From: an uncultured Corynebacterium sp.
Lineage (GTDB): Bacteria; Actinomycetota; Actinomycetes; Mycobacteriales; Mycobacteriaceae
Direction of reading: 5' to 3'
Assembly (NCBI GenBank): GCA_915275065.1
Contig: CAJZGD010000041.1
Coordinates: forward strand, 1 to 13,862
Length of the DNA: 13,862 nt
This document shows, one piece after another, positions 1 to 5,992 of this stretch. Below the pieces are notes generated by a model. It worked only from the letters and a program-made list of their open reading frames with translations, was not told where the DNA came from and did no database searches. Position numbers and translations under genes: made by a program. Within the stretch, counting starts at the first letter, position 1, and every line of letters starts with the position of its first letter.

Positions 1-42
1 TCTCTATTCCAGAATGCGGGCCACAGGCAGTCAGACGAGTGG

Positions 43-1062
43 CTAACGACGGTATTCGTCAGGGAGCTGCAATGGTGGATCGGCTGGCGCTTGACCTTGG
101 CTAGGTTCGGCACCTGGGGCCTGTGCCCCGTCAGAAGGACGGACCGGAGCAACCTGTGTGGGTGTTCCAGCATTCTGTGGTTGCTGTTGTTGGGTTTGCA
201 CCGGAGCGACTGCAGGCGGTACCGCCTCCACAGTCACTGTGACCGTGGTTGTTTGGGCAGGGGCCGGAGAAGGAGCCGGTGGGGTCACAGTCACAGTGGT
301 GACGGTTGTCTTCGTATTGTCAACCTTCTGTTGTGCCTCGACTTTATCTTGTCCGTTATGAAGCTTGTCCACAATCTTTTGGGCCTCTTGAAGGGACTGT
401 TGGGCACCCTTCACATCACCTTTATTCGTGCGATTGGTCACTTCTTCGAGTTTGCTAGCTAACTCGATTACGGCGGCTTTATCGGCCCGTTCACCGAAAA
501 GTTTCTGATGCAGCCCATAAAATGGTGACCCCTCTTTCGCGCTCATGACTGCACCACCAGCACCAGCAAGAACAAGTGTTGCGGCTGCAGCACCGATCAG
601 CCCACTGGCGATACGCCCCAAACCCCACCTGCGGCGAGAGTTCAAGTCAATGACGTTATCGGCATCATCGTCATCTTCGGGTTGATCATCATCCGCGTCT
701 TCTTCCGAATCGACAAGATCATCATCGGATTTGTCATCGTTAAACTCAGAATCATCCAGGTCATCATCATCGAAATCATCTTCGTCAATAGCTACGAAGA
801 CATCGGTGGCGGTGAGTTGATCATCATAGTCGTCATCGAAGTATTCGTCACTGTCGTCGATGCCAAGATCTGCCAAGGCTGGGGTGGGCGGCATATCGCT
901 TTCCACCTCGTCGCGTAATGCCAAAAACAGGTCAGCAAGTGGGTCTTCTCCGTCACTGACATCAACACCGCGGGACAATTCAGTCAGAAAAACGTCGTCG
1001 GCAAAAAGCTCGTCTAGAGCCCTCACCAACTCGTCATCATGACCGTCACTGCGGTTTGTCAT
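43..1062 (-). CDS. rsdA: RsdA-like membrane anti-sigma-D factor
   Basis: Predicted single-pass anti-sigma factor that holds SigD at the membrane. With the start chosen here it has 339 residues. Residues about 10-59 resemble the SigD-binding domain (DELVRALDELFADD...). Residues about 66-138 are an extremely Asp-rich linker. Basic residues SRRRW precede one membrane helix at about 150-172. YGLH at about 182-185 is shared with mycobacterial RsdA (Rv3413c, from memory). A probable coiled coil lies at about 199-244, followed by a Pro/Thr/Gln-rich outer tail. The open frame extends to 1185, but that would lie deep inside sigD. I chose the ATG at 1062 because it follows the sigD TGA by one base and has AGGAG ten bases upstream; ATG 1071 is too close to that AGGAG. 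It is translationally coupled to sigD. In M. tuberculosis RsdA is degraded to release SigD; the same is inferred here. Confidence 0.88.
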   Translation of the reverse strand: MTNRSDGHDDELVRALDELFADDVFLTELSRGVDVSDGEDPLADLFLALRDEVESDMPPTPALADLGIDDSDEYFDDDYDDQLTATDVFVAIDEDDFDDDDLDDSEFNDDKSDDDLVDSEEDADDDQPEDDDDADNVIDLNSRRRWGLGRIASGLIGAAAATLVLAGAGGAVMSAKEGSPFYGLHQKLFGERADKAAVIELASKLEEVTNRTNKGDVKGAQQSLQEAQKIVDKLHNGQDKVEAQQKVDNTKTTVTTVTVTPPAPSPAPAQTTTVTVTVEAVPPAVAPVQTQQQQPQNAGTPTQVAPVRPSDGAQAPGAEPSQGQAPADPPLQLPDEYRR

Positions 1063-1063
1063 T

Positions 1064-1627
1064 TCACTCATTCTCCTGCGCGATCGCCTTGCGCAAAGTT
1101 CCGAGAGCACGATGCTGAGCCACTCGAACCGCGCCAGGCGTACTACCAACAATTTCAGCGGTTTCTTCCGCTGAAAGCCCCACAAACACCCTTAAAATAA
1201 TGATTTCGCGTGGCTTTTCACTAAGTAAATCGAGGAGTTCTCGAACTCTGTTACTACCAGCTGCTACCAGCGCTAACTCCTCTGGGGATTCATGATCTAC
1301 CGTTTCATCTGGTACTTCCTCCGTTGGGTTGGTCAGGTCACGCGCATAGCTGCGATGCGCGTCGGCCACTTTATTAGAAGCTATACCATAAACGAACGCC
1401 ATGAACGGTCGTCCCCGGTCCACAAATTTATGGATCGAGGTAGCGACAGCAAAGCAGATTTCTTGGGCGACGTCTTCAGGCGTCGGGTGACGCCCACCAC
1501 TGATCCGGGCACGAGCATATCGCAGCACCATGGGATAAATGATCTTAATTACTTTACGCAAAGCACGAGAGTCGCCCTGACTAGCTAGCGGCACTAAGCC
1601 GGCTAGCTGTTTCTCGGTGTCGCCCAT
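1064..1627 (-). CDS. sigD: ECF RNA polymerase sigma factor SigD
   Basis: A 187-residue extracytoplasmic-function sigma factor. Region 2 spans about residues 30-93, with PEDVAQEICFAV and the near-invariant DRGRPFMAFVYGIASNKVAD that closely resembles mycobacterial SigD. Region 4 spans about 128-182, with KPREIIILRVFVGLSAEETA and the helix-turn-helix GSTPGAVRVAQHRAL. There is no C-terminal extension, and the length is normal for the family. The ATG at 1627 has a purine-rich GAAAG about seven bases upstream. The anti-sigma gene rsdA starts one base after its stop, so the pair is one transcriptional unit. In corynebacteria and mycobacteria SigD directs a cell-envelope-related regulon; that role is inferred from family and synteny. 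A possible self-recognised promoter lies at 1698-1722. Confidence 0.93.
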   Translation of the reverse strand: MGDTEKQLAGLVPLASQGDSRALRKVIKIIYPMVLRYARARISGGRHPTPEDVAQEICFAVATSIHKFVDRGRPFMAFVYGIASNKVADAHRSYARDLTNPTEEVPDETVDHESPEELALVAAGSNRVRELLDLLSEKPREIIILRVFVGLSAEETAEIVGSTPGAVRVAQHRALGTLRKAIAQENE

Positions 1628-1697
1628 ACTTCCACTTTCTTTAAAGTGCAGCTGAGATTAACTGACTGCACTCTTTACAACCCATAAGACTCTTATT

Positions 1698-1722
1698 ATC
1701 CTACAAGCACTCTGGACATTAC
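1698..1722 (-). promoter_or_regulatory. candidate SigD-type promoter of sigD-rsdA
   Basis: On the minus strand GTAATG (1722-1717) is followed after 16 bases by GAT (1700-1698), about 70 bases upstream of the sigD ATG. My recollection of the corynebacterial SigD consensus is GTAAC(A/G), a spacer of about 16, then GAT. This differs at one key base. The GAT is also the start of GATAAT, which resembles a housekeeping -10, but no convincing -35 sits at the right distance for that reading. The rest of 1628-1819 shows nothing else clear apart from the hairpin at 1775-1812. Confidence 0.35.
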
Positions 1723-1774
1723 CCACAACCCCCATGAGATGACGAGCTCGCTGCCGCCATCACCACTAGTAATA

Positions 1775-1812
1775 CATCATGTTTGCGGGGCAACCGCATC
1801 ACCCCCATGATG
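1775..1812 (-). terminator. nested hairpin after the AbiEi-like gene
   Basis: CATCATG (1775-1781) pairs with CATGATG (1806-1812). Inside it TGCGG (1784-1788) pairs with CCGCA (1794-1798) around a five-base loop. The structure begins 8 bases beyond the stop codon of the minus-strand gene ending at 1820. There is no proper U-run after it on the minus strand, so it is at best a weak terminator or a 3'-end stabilising hairpin. Confidence 0.35.
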
Positions 1813-1819
1813 CCGAAAC

Positions 1820-2770
1820 TTACGACGCCCACCGGCTAGTCCAGGGTGGTGGCCCATCAGAATGCGGGTCGTAGTGCTCATTCGGGCTGATGCGATGGGG
1901 ATTTTGGGCCAGAATCCTCCGTATGGTGGGTATCAGCAAATCATCTAGTTCATCGGGATAAAACCGTAAGACGTGATAGCCAAGGGATAATAAATACCGT
2001 TCCCTGCTTACTTGTTTTCGGAAGATTTCTGTCACGGTTGTACCGTTCTCCCAGGCAAATTCTTCAGTGTATTTGACGCGTCCATCGAGCTCAATGATTA
2101 TATAATCATCCATGAGGTGATCTACCCGATAGTTACCGATCACCACTTGCGGGGAGATTTTATGGGTGGGGAATTGCGCTTCCATTTGATAGCGCATACT
2201 AGTTTCTTGTACTGAATCAATGATGTCGTATGCTCGGTCTAGGATTCGTTGTGCTTTGGCTACCCCGCGCTGACCGGCATGCTCATGTAAATACTCTTGG
2301 AATTGTTCATGACTGCTTCCTTTACGCATCGCGGCCTCCACGAAAGCCAGGGATTCCAATTCATCGTACATAACACAAAAATCAACAAACGTGCGTTCGA
2401 TTGTGGTCACTCGTTTGCCGTGCACCTCGGTAATGTCCGATTCCGGTAATGCAGCATCTCGATAATGCATAATTTCGGTGCATTGTGTTGACGATGGTGG
2501 ATGTCTATCGCCAGGCAGATTAAGGCATACCACCAAGCACTTTTCCTTATTAAGCGTGGGTATTCCATGTATATAGGCCGCAGCGAAACCCACAATGACA
2601 GCGGTTTTTATCGATCGATTCACTGCCCGAATATGCAAAGCAAATTGTTCAAAACTCCGGGCCTGTTGATATTCCAATAGTGGGGTCCACCATGTACGGG
2701 TCAACTGTATATGGGCACGTTCGAACTCTCTTGTGGGTCGATGTGGCCGGCGCACGAGTTGCAGCATCAT
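1820..2770 (-). CDS. AbiEi-like / DUF559 nuclease-fold protein (accessory)
   Basis: A 316-residue protein of the actinobacterial family usually annotated as AbiEi-type antitoxin domain plus DUF559. The N-terminal half has the family landmarks AAAYIHGIP (about 62-71) and VTTIERTFVD (about 121-130). The C-terminal part has a PD-(D/E)XK-like core: RVDHL (Asp about 217), IIELDGRVKY (Glu about 227, Asp about 229, Lys about 233) and the closing GYHVLRFYPDEL. The open frame extends to 2863, but the ATG at 2770 is preceded by AGGAAG at eight bases and starts where family similarity begins. No AbiEii-type toxin partner adjoins it, so a toxin-antitoxin role is not supported. It could be an orphan regulator or nuclease. 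It lies between groEL1 and sigD, a place usually taken by a whiB3-type gene, and looks like a lineage-specific insertion. Its leader holds a perfect 10-bp inverted repeat. Confidence 0.75.
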   Translation of the reverse strand: MMLQLVRRPHRPTREFERAHIQLTRTWWTPLLEYQQARSFEQFALHIRAVNRSIKTAVIVGFAAAYIHGIPTLNKEKCLVVCLNLPGDRHPPSSTQCTEIMHYRDAALPESDITEVHGKRVTTIERTFVDFCVMYDELESLAFVEAAMRKGSSHEQFQEYLHEHAGQRGVAKAQRILDRAYDIIDSVQETSMRYQMEAQFPTHKISPQVVIGNYRVDHLMDDYIIIELDGRVKYTEEFAWENGTTVTEIFRKQVSRERYLLSLGYHVLRFYPDELDDLLIPTIRRILAQNPHRISPNEHYDPHSDGPPPWTSRWAS

Positions 2771-2771
2771 T

Positions 2772-2816
2772 GGTGATTCTTCCTGGTAAAAGTCAGTTTT
2801 TAGTTTAAGAATCACC
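2772..2816 (-). promoter_or_regulatory. perfect 10-bp inverted repeat over the ribosome binding site
   Basis: GGTGATTCTT (2772-2781) and AAGAATCACC (2807-2816) are exact inverse complements separated by 25 bases. In the mRNA of the AbiEi-like gene the 3' arm covers the last part of the AGGAAG Shine-Dalgarno sequence and ends one base before the ATG at 2770. It could sequester the ribosome binding site or be a protein operator. AbiEi antitoxins are known to repress themselves through inverted repeats, so an autoregulatory site is reasonable but unproven. Confidence 0.5.
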
Positions 2817-3029
2817 CAAGAATGTGCGCATACGCAATATGGTAGCACTATGGCAACCGCCACACACGATTTTGTTTCTTACAGGGCCTTCTTGACCTGT
2901 GTTTTATCCAGTGCTTATTCGGCCACGTTATTCCTAACACCCCCATCCGTGCAGATAGTAAAGATGATTTTCCAGCCGGCTGGACTCATGGCCGCAGACA
3001 ATACTTGATACAGCAACCGATAGCATGGT

Positions 3030-3118
3030 TGCTGAGCTGGAGTTGTATGGTCGCGTCCCGTAAACCACCGGCAAATGCAGGGGTAACAACATAGCACATT
3101 TCAAACCCCAGCTCAGCA
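3030..3118. repeat. dispersed 89-bp inverted-end element, copy A
   Basis: It begins TGCTGAGCTGGAGTT (3030-3044) and ends AACCCCAGCTCAGCA (3104-3118). The ends are inverted repeats with one mismatch in 15, and the flanking GT and AC extend the pairing to 17 positions (3028-3120). The middle of 59 bases has GCACA near the right end, as in the other copies. It lies in the roughly 600-base gap 2771-3366 between groEL1 and the AbiEi-like gene, in which I find no convincing gene. Confidence 0.8.
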
Positions 3119-3219
3119 ACAATGACGCCCCAACTCAATGATGTGTTCCGCGGTGCCCTATGACGCTCTGTGGCGCCAATGATCGGAGGGAAATATGGGA
3201 TGTGGCATGCAGAGACAGC

Positions 3220-3263
3220 AAAACGCACGGGTTGAACTGGCTTGGTAGCCCGTAACCCGTGCG
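3220..3263 (-). terminator. rho-independent terminator of groES-groEL1
   Basis: CGCACGGGTT (3224-3233) and AACCCGTGCG (3254-3263) form a perfect, GC-rich 10-bp stem with a 20-base loop. On the minus strand the stem is followed directly by TTTT (3223-3220). It lies about 100 bases past the groEL1 stop. A second stem, GGTCGTTAG (3284-3292) with CTAACGACC (3307-3315), sits between the stop and this terminator without its own U-run. Confidence 0.7.
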
Positions 3264-3283
3264 CTCCACAACACCTTAGTCTG

Positions 3284-3315
3284 GGTCGTTAGCTGCTAGC
3301 CATCAACTAACGACC
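3284..3315 (-). other. 9-bp stem in the groEL1 3' untranslated region
   Basis: GGTCGTTAG and CTAACGACC pair perfectly around a 14-base loop. There is no U-run, so it is more likely a 3'-end stabilising or processing hairpin just ahead of the terminator at 3220-3263. Confidence 0.45.
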
Positions 3316-3366
3316 TGACCAATGGTGATGAGTAAATGCTAGCACTACTCTACTGGTAATTTGCTC

Positions 3367-4986
3367 TTAATGGTGATGTCCATGTCCACCAGGCGCCGGA
3401 GGCGCAGGGGGTGGGGGCTTATCAACCACTGAGGCTTCGGTGGTCAACACCATGCGTGCCACCGAGGTAGCATTCACCACGGCGGAGTGAGTGACCTTCA
3501 CCGGATCGATGATGCCTGCGGCAAGCAAATCATCATATCCCAAGGTTGCGGCATTGAAACCGAATCCGTTTTCCAGGTCTGCGACCCGGGAAACTACCAC
3601 TGATCCGTCCACCCCAGCATTTTCAGCAATCCAGAAAGCTGGCTTCACAAGTGCCTTTGCTAGCGCCAAGACACCGACCTGAGTGTCACCGGAAAACTCA
3701 TCAGCGTAAGACCGTAATTCTTGGGCGATCTGCACCAAGACAGAGCCACCACCAGCAATGATGCCTTCCTGCACCGCGGCGCGGGCGGAATTGATGGCGT
3801 CTTCGACCCGAAGCTTACGTTCGGAGATTTCGGTTTCGGTGGCGGCACCAACCTTCACCACGGCTACCCCACCGGAGAGTTTCGCTAACCGTTCTTCGGC
3901 TTTTTCCCGGTCCCAGGAGGATTCGGTTTTGGCGATCTCGGCGCGAATCTGCTCACGTCGTTTCTCCAGGTCAGCGGCGGTACCAGCACCATCAACGATA
4001 ATGGTTTCGTCTTTGGTTACGGTTACACGCCGAGCCGAACCAAATACGGACAGGTCGGCGTCATGCATGTTTACCCCGACCTCGGGATCGATGACGGTGG
4101 CGCCGGTGACTACGGCAAGATCATCGAGGAAAGCTTTGCGTCGTTCTCCGAAGTACGGGGCCTTCACCGCCACCGCCTTGAGGATTTTTCGGATGGAGTT
4201 AACGACCAATGCCTGCAATGGTTCGCCCTCAACATCTTCCGCAATGATCAGCACCGGTTTGTTGGATTCCACAACCTTTTCCAGCAACGGCAGGAAGTCC
4301 GGCAAGGAAGAAATCTTGTTACGCACAAGCAACACGAGTGCGTCATCAAGTTCGGCCTTTTGAGAATCAACATCGGTAATGAAATACGGGGATAAGAATC
4401 CCTTTTCGAATGACACGCCTTCGGTCACATCAAGGTAAGACTCTAGTGACTGCGATTCCTCGACCGATACCACACCGTCTTTACCCACCTTCTCCATGGC
4501 GGCAGCAACCATGTTACCGACCTCGGGATCGCGGGAAGAAACGGTGGCAACATTGGCAATGTCTTCCGAAGAGGACACCTCGGTGGCTCGACCTTTCAGC
4601 AGTTCAATAACCTTTTCGGCACCAATTTCGATGCCTTGGTTGAGCTCGACAGGATTCGCGCCGGCTGCAACGTTCCGTAGCCCTTCGGTGATCAGTGCCT
4701 GTGCCAACAAAGTTGCGGTAGTAGTGCCATCGCCTGCAATGTCGTTGGTCTTCACGGCCACAGACTTCACCAATTGCACGCCAAGATTCTCGAACGGTTC
4801 TTCGATATCAATATCGCGGGCAATGGTAACCCCGTCATTGGTAACAGTGGGGGAACCGAACGGCTTATCCAACACCACATTGCGACCACGGGGCCCAAGC
4901 GTCACTTTGACCACGTCTGCCAGGGTGTTTACGCCCCGGAGGATTCCTTCGCGGGCTTCTTGATTAAAAGCAATAAGTTTTGCCAT
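3367..4986 (-). CDS. groEL1: 60-kDa chaperonin GroEL1
   Basis: A 539-residue group I chaperonin subunit, which folds client proteins in an ATP-driven ring with GroES. Visible signatures are the N-terminal ATP-binding segment VTLGPRGRNVVLD (about 28-40), GDGTTTATLLA (about 85-95), and the equatorial AAVQEGIIAGGGSVL. The C-terminus is Pro-rich and ends GGHGHHH. This His-rich tail is typical of actinobacterial GroEL1 and replaces the GGM repeats of GroEL2-type subunits. The ATG at 4986 follows the groES stop by six bases, with only a weak purine-rich ribosome site, so coupled translation is likely. Actinobacteria generally carry a second groEL elsewhere as the housekeeping copy; the window cannot show it. 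Transcription is probably HrcA-controlled through the CIRCE box at 5326-5352. Confidence 0.97.
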   Translation of the reverse strand: MAKLIAFNQEAREGILRGVNTLADVVKVTLGPRGRNVVLDKPFGSPTVTNDGVTIARDIDIEEPFENLGVQLVKSVAVKTNDIAGDGTTTATLLAQALITEGLRNVAAGANPVELNQGIEIGAEKVIELLKGRATEVSSSEDIANVATVSSRDPEVGNMVAAAMEKVGKDGVVSVEESQSLESYLDVTEGVSFEKGFLSPYFITDVDSQKAELDDALVLLVRNKISSLPDFLPLLEKVVESNKPVLIIAEDVEGEPLQALVVNSIRKILKAVAVKAPYFGERRKAFLDDLAVVTGATVIDPEVGVNMHDADLSVFGSARRVTVTKDETIIVDGAGTAADLEKRREQIRAEIAKTESSWDREKAEERLAKLSGGVAVVKVGAATETEISERKLRVEDAINSARAAVQEGIIAGGGSVLVQIAQELRSYADEFSGDTQVGVLALAKALVKPAFWIAENAGVDGSVVVSRVADLENGFGFNAATLGYDDLLAAGIIDPVKVTHSAVVNATSVARMVLTTEASVVDKPPPPAPPAPGGHGHHH

Positions 4987-4992
4987 ATTTGA

Positions 4993-5289
4993 CTACTTTT
5001 CGATAATGGCCAGCACGTCACGGGAGTTGAGCAGCAAGTATTCCTCGCCGTCGTATTTCAGCTCGGTTCCGCCGTACTTGGAAAACACCACGGTGTCGCC
5101 CACCTTGATGTCCATAGGAACCCGATCGTCACCATCAAAACGGCCAGGGCCTGCGGCAATGACTACACCCTCTTGCGGCTTTTCCTTAGCGGAATCCGGA
5201 ATGACCAGGCCAGAAGCGGTGGTGGATTCAGCTTCCTTGATTTGGATCAAAACACGGTCTTCTAGGGGCTTAATATTGACTTTTGCCAC
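4993..5289 (-). CDS. groES: 10-kDa co-chaperonin GroES
   Basis: A 98-residue lid of the chaperonin chamber. The sequence begins MAKVNIKPLEDRVLIQ, has the mobile-loop region EAESTTASGLVIPDSAKEKP at about 19-38, and ends with the usual YLLLNSRDVLAIIEK. The start codon is GTG (5289-5287), with AAGGAG eight bases upstream, which fixes the start. It is the first gene of the groES-groEL1 operon. The leader carries a CIRCE inverted repeat, so heat-shock induction by release of HrcA is expected. Confidence 0.97.
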   Translation of the reverse strand: MAKVNIKPLEDRVLIQIKEAESTTASGLVIPDSAKEKPQEGVVIAAGPGRFDGDDRVPMDIKVGDTVVFSKYGGTELKYDGEEYLLLNSRDVLAIIEK

Positions 5290-5325
5290 GATATATTCTC
5301 CTTAATGCTTATGGTTGTTGACCTA

Positions 5326-5352
5326 CTGGCACTCTACCCCCGCGAGTGCTAA
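5326..5352 (-). promoter_or_regulatory. CIRCE operator (HrcA site)
   Basis: Read on the minus strand the site is TTAGCACTC, nine bases, then GAGTGCCAG. The canonical CIRCE is TTAGCACTC-N9-GAGTGCTAA. One arm is perfect, the other matches at seven of nine positions, and the spacer length is exact. It lies 37 bases upstream of the groES GTG. A clear -35/-10 pair could not be assigned. Confidence 0.9.
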
Positions 5353-5417
5353 GGCTCAAGCAGTTACGCTTTAAGCGAACATCGCCTTGGTTTTTACCCA
5401 GTCTTGCACCATCGCGC

Positions 5418-5440
5418 AGCACATTCGTTACCCCAGCTTG
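5418..5440. repeat. solitary right end of the dispersed element
   Basis: AGCACA (5418-5423) followed by GTTACCCCAGCT (5427-5438) matches the right end of copy C (AGCACA, two bases, CGTTACCCCAGCT) almost base for base. The final CAGCA has decayed to TGATA. No left end is recognisable about 89 bases away on the expected side. It lies in the gap 5353-5729 upstream of groES, which otherwise shows no gene. Confidence 0.6.
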
Positions 5441-5533
5441 ATATAGAACGCGATTATCCCTGATGGCCCCGCGAGACAACGCCTCCCCCTGAATTTCATT
5501 GCCCACCATAACGGTACGCCGTATGCTTCATAA

Positions 5534-5550
5534 GTTCTGAGCTGGAGTTT
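5534..5550. repeat. solitary left end of the dispersed element
   Basis: TTCTGAGCTGGAGTTTGG matches the left end of copy D (GCTGAGCTGGAGTTTGG) apart from the first bases. No clear right end follows at the expected distance; CCCCA at 5618-5622 is too weak to call. It lies about 100 bases to the right of the solitary right end at 5418-5440, similar to the space between the facing ends of copies C and D. Confidence 0.6.
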
Positions 5551-5729
5551 GGAAAATGAGGCCACCGCAGAAAAGCCACTGAATCGAGAAAGTACAGCTT
5601 GAGTCCACATATCCACGCCCCACGGCCGGTCCAATCTTAGGCATAAGCCGCAAACAACGTGTGCACCCCACCATAAAACCCCAAAACCCCACACATGCAC
5701 ACTGATGTTCGAGTGTATGAGCTATAGGC

Positions 5730-5936
5730 TTAGGTCTTTTGCCGAAAGTATATGTAGATAAACATAGCGGGTGCGATAATGGGAAGAGAAACCACTATGC
5801 AGGTCGCAAAGATCTTTTCTAAAAGACGTATATCAATGGCGCTAATCAATGCAATCACATATATGGTGAGAATCACATTGAAGATAATGAGTGCTATAAA
5901 TGCTACATCATATGCCTGTGGTGTTAACGGATTCAT
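5730..5936 (-). CDS. small two-helix membrane protein, unknown function
   Basis: A 68-residue open frame between groES and tsaD. Two hydrophobic helices are predicted at about residues 10-32 and 43-63, joined by a short segment with charged residues (IDIRLLEKIF). The end FIYIYFRQKT is positively charged, consistent with a cytoplasmic tail. The second helix, with SLPIIAPAMFIYIYF, recalls the short PLDc_N-type membrane domain of actinobacterial small proteins, a weak resemblance. The ATG at 5936 has only a purine stretch (GAAAAG) very close upstream, so the start is uncertain. No longer overlapping frame competes with it. It is not clearly part of an operon. I do not recognise a specific function. 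Confidence 0.5.
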   Translation of the reverse strand: MNPLTPQAYDVAFIALIIFNVILTIYVIALISAIDIRLLEKIFATCIVVSLPIIAPAMFIYIYFRQKT

Positions 5937-5992
5937 ATCTTTTCAGTTTACCGTCAAAACCCAAAAACATAGCACACTACACTATTCTAAAA

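Noticed and set aside
158..1042. Plus-strand frames opposite rsdA
   Set aside because: They are produced by the repetitive Asp codons and Pro/Thr-rich coding on the other strand, have no ribosome sites and show no domain.
2972..2983. Perfect 12-bp palindrome CCAGCCGGCTGG
   Set aside because: Isolated, with no neighbouring promoter or gene start that it would control. A single short palindrome is not enough to call an operator or attachment site.
2915..3228. Short minus-strand frames of 60-80 codons across repeat copy A, including a Cys-rich one
   Set aside because: They run through the repeat ends, three frames overlap one another, and the Cys pattern is not that of WhiB. The LSWG/NSSSA-type peptides shared between copies come from the conserved DNA ends, and copy D is out of frame by its one-base-shorter middle.
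3758..4963. Long plus-strand frames opposite groEL1
   Set aside because: Antisense frames of a strongly codon-biased gene. They are Ser/Thr/Arg-rich low-complexity proteins with no family resemblance.
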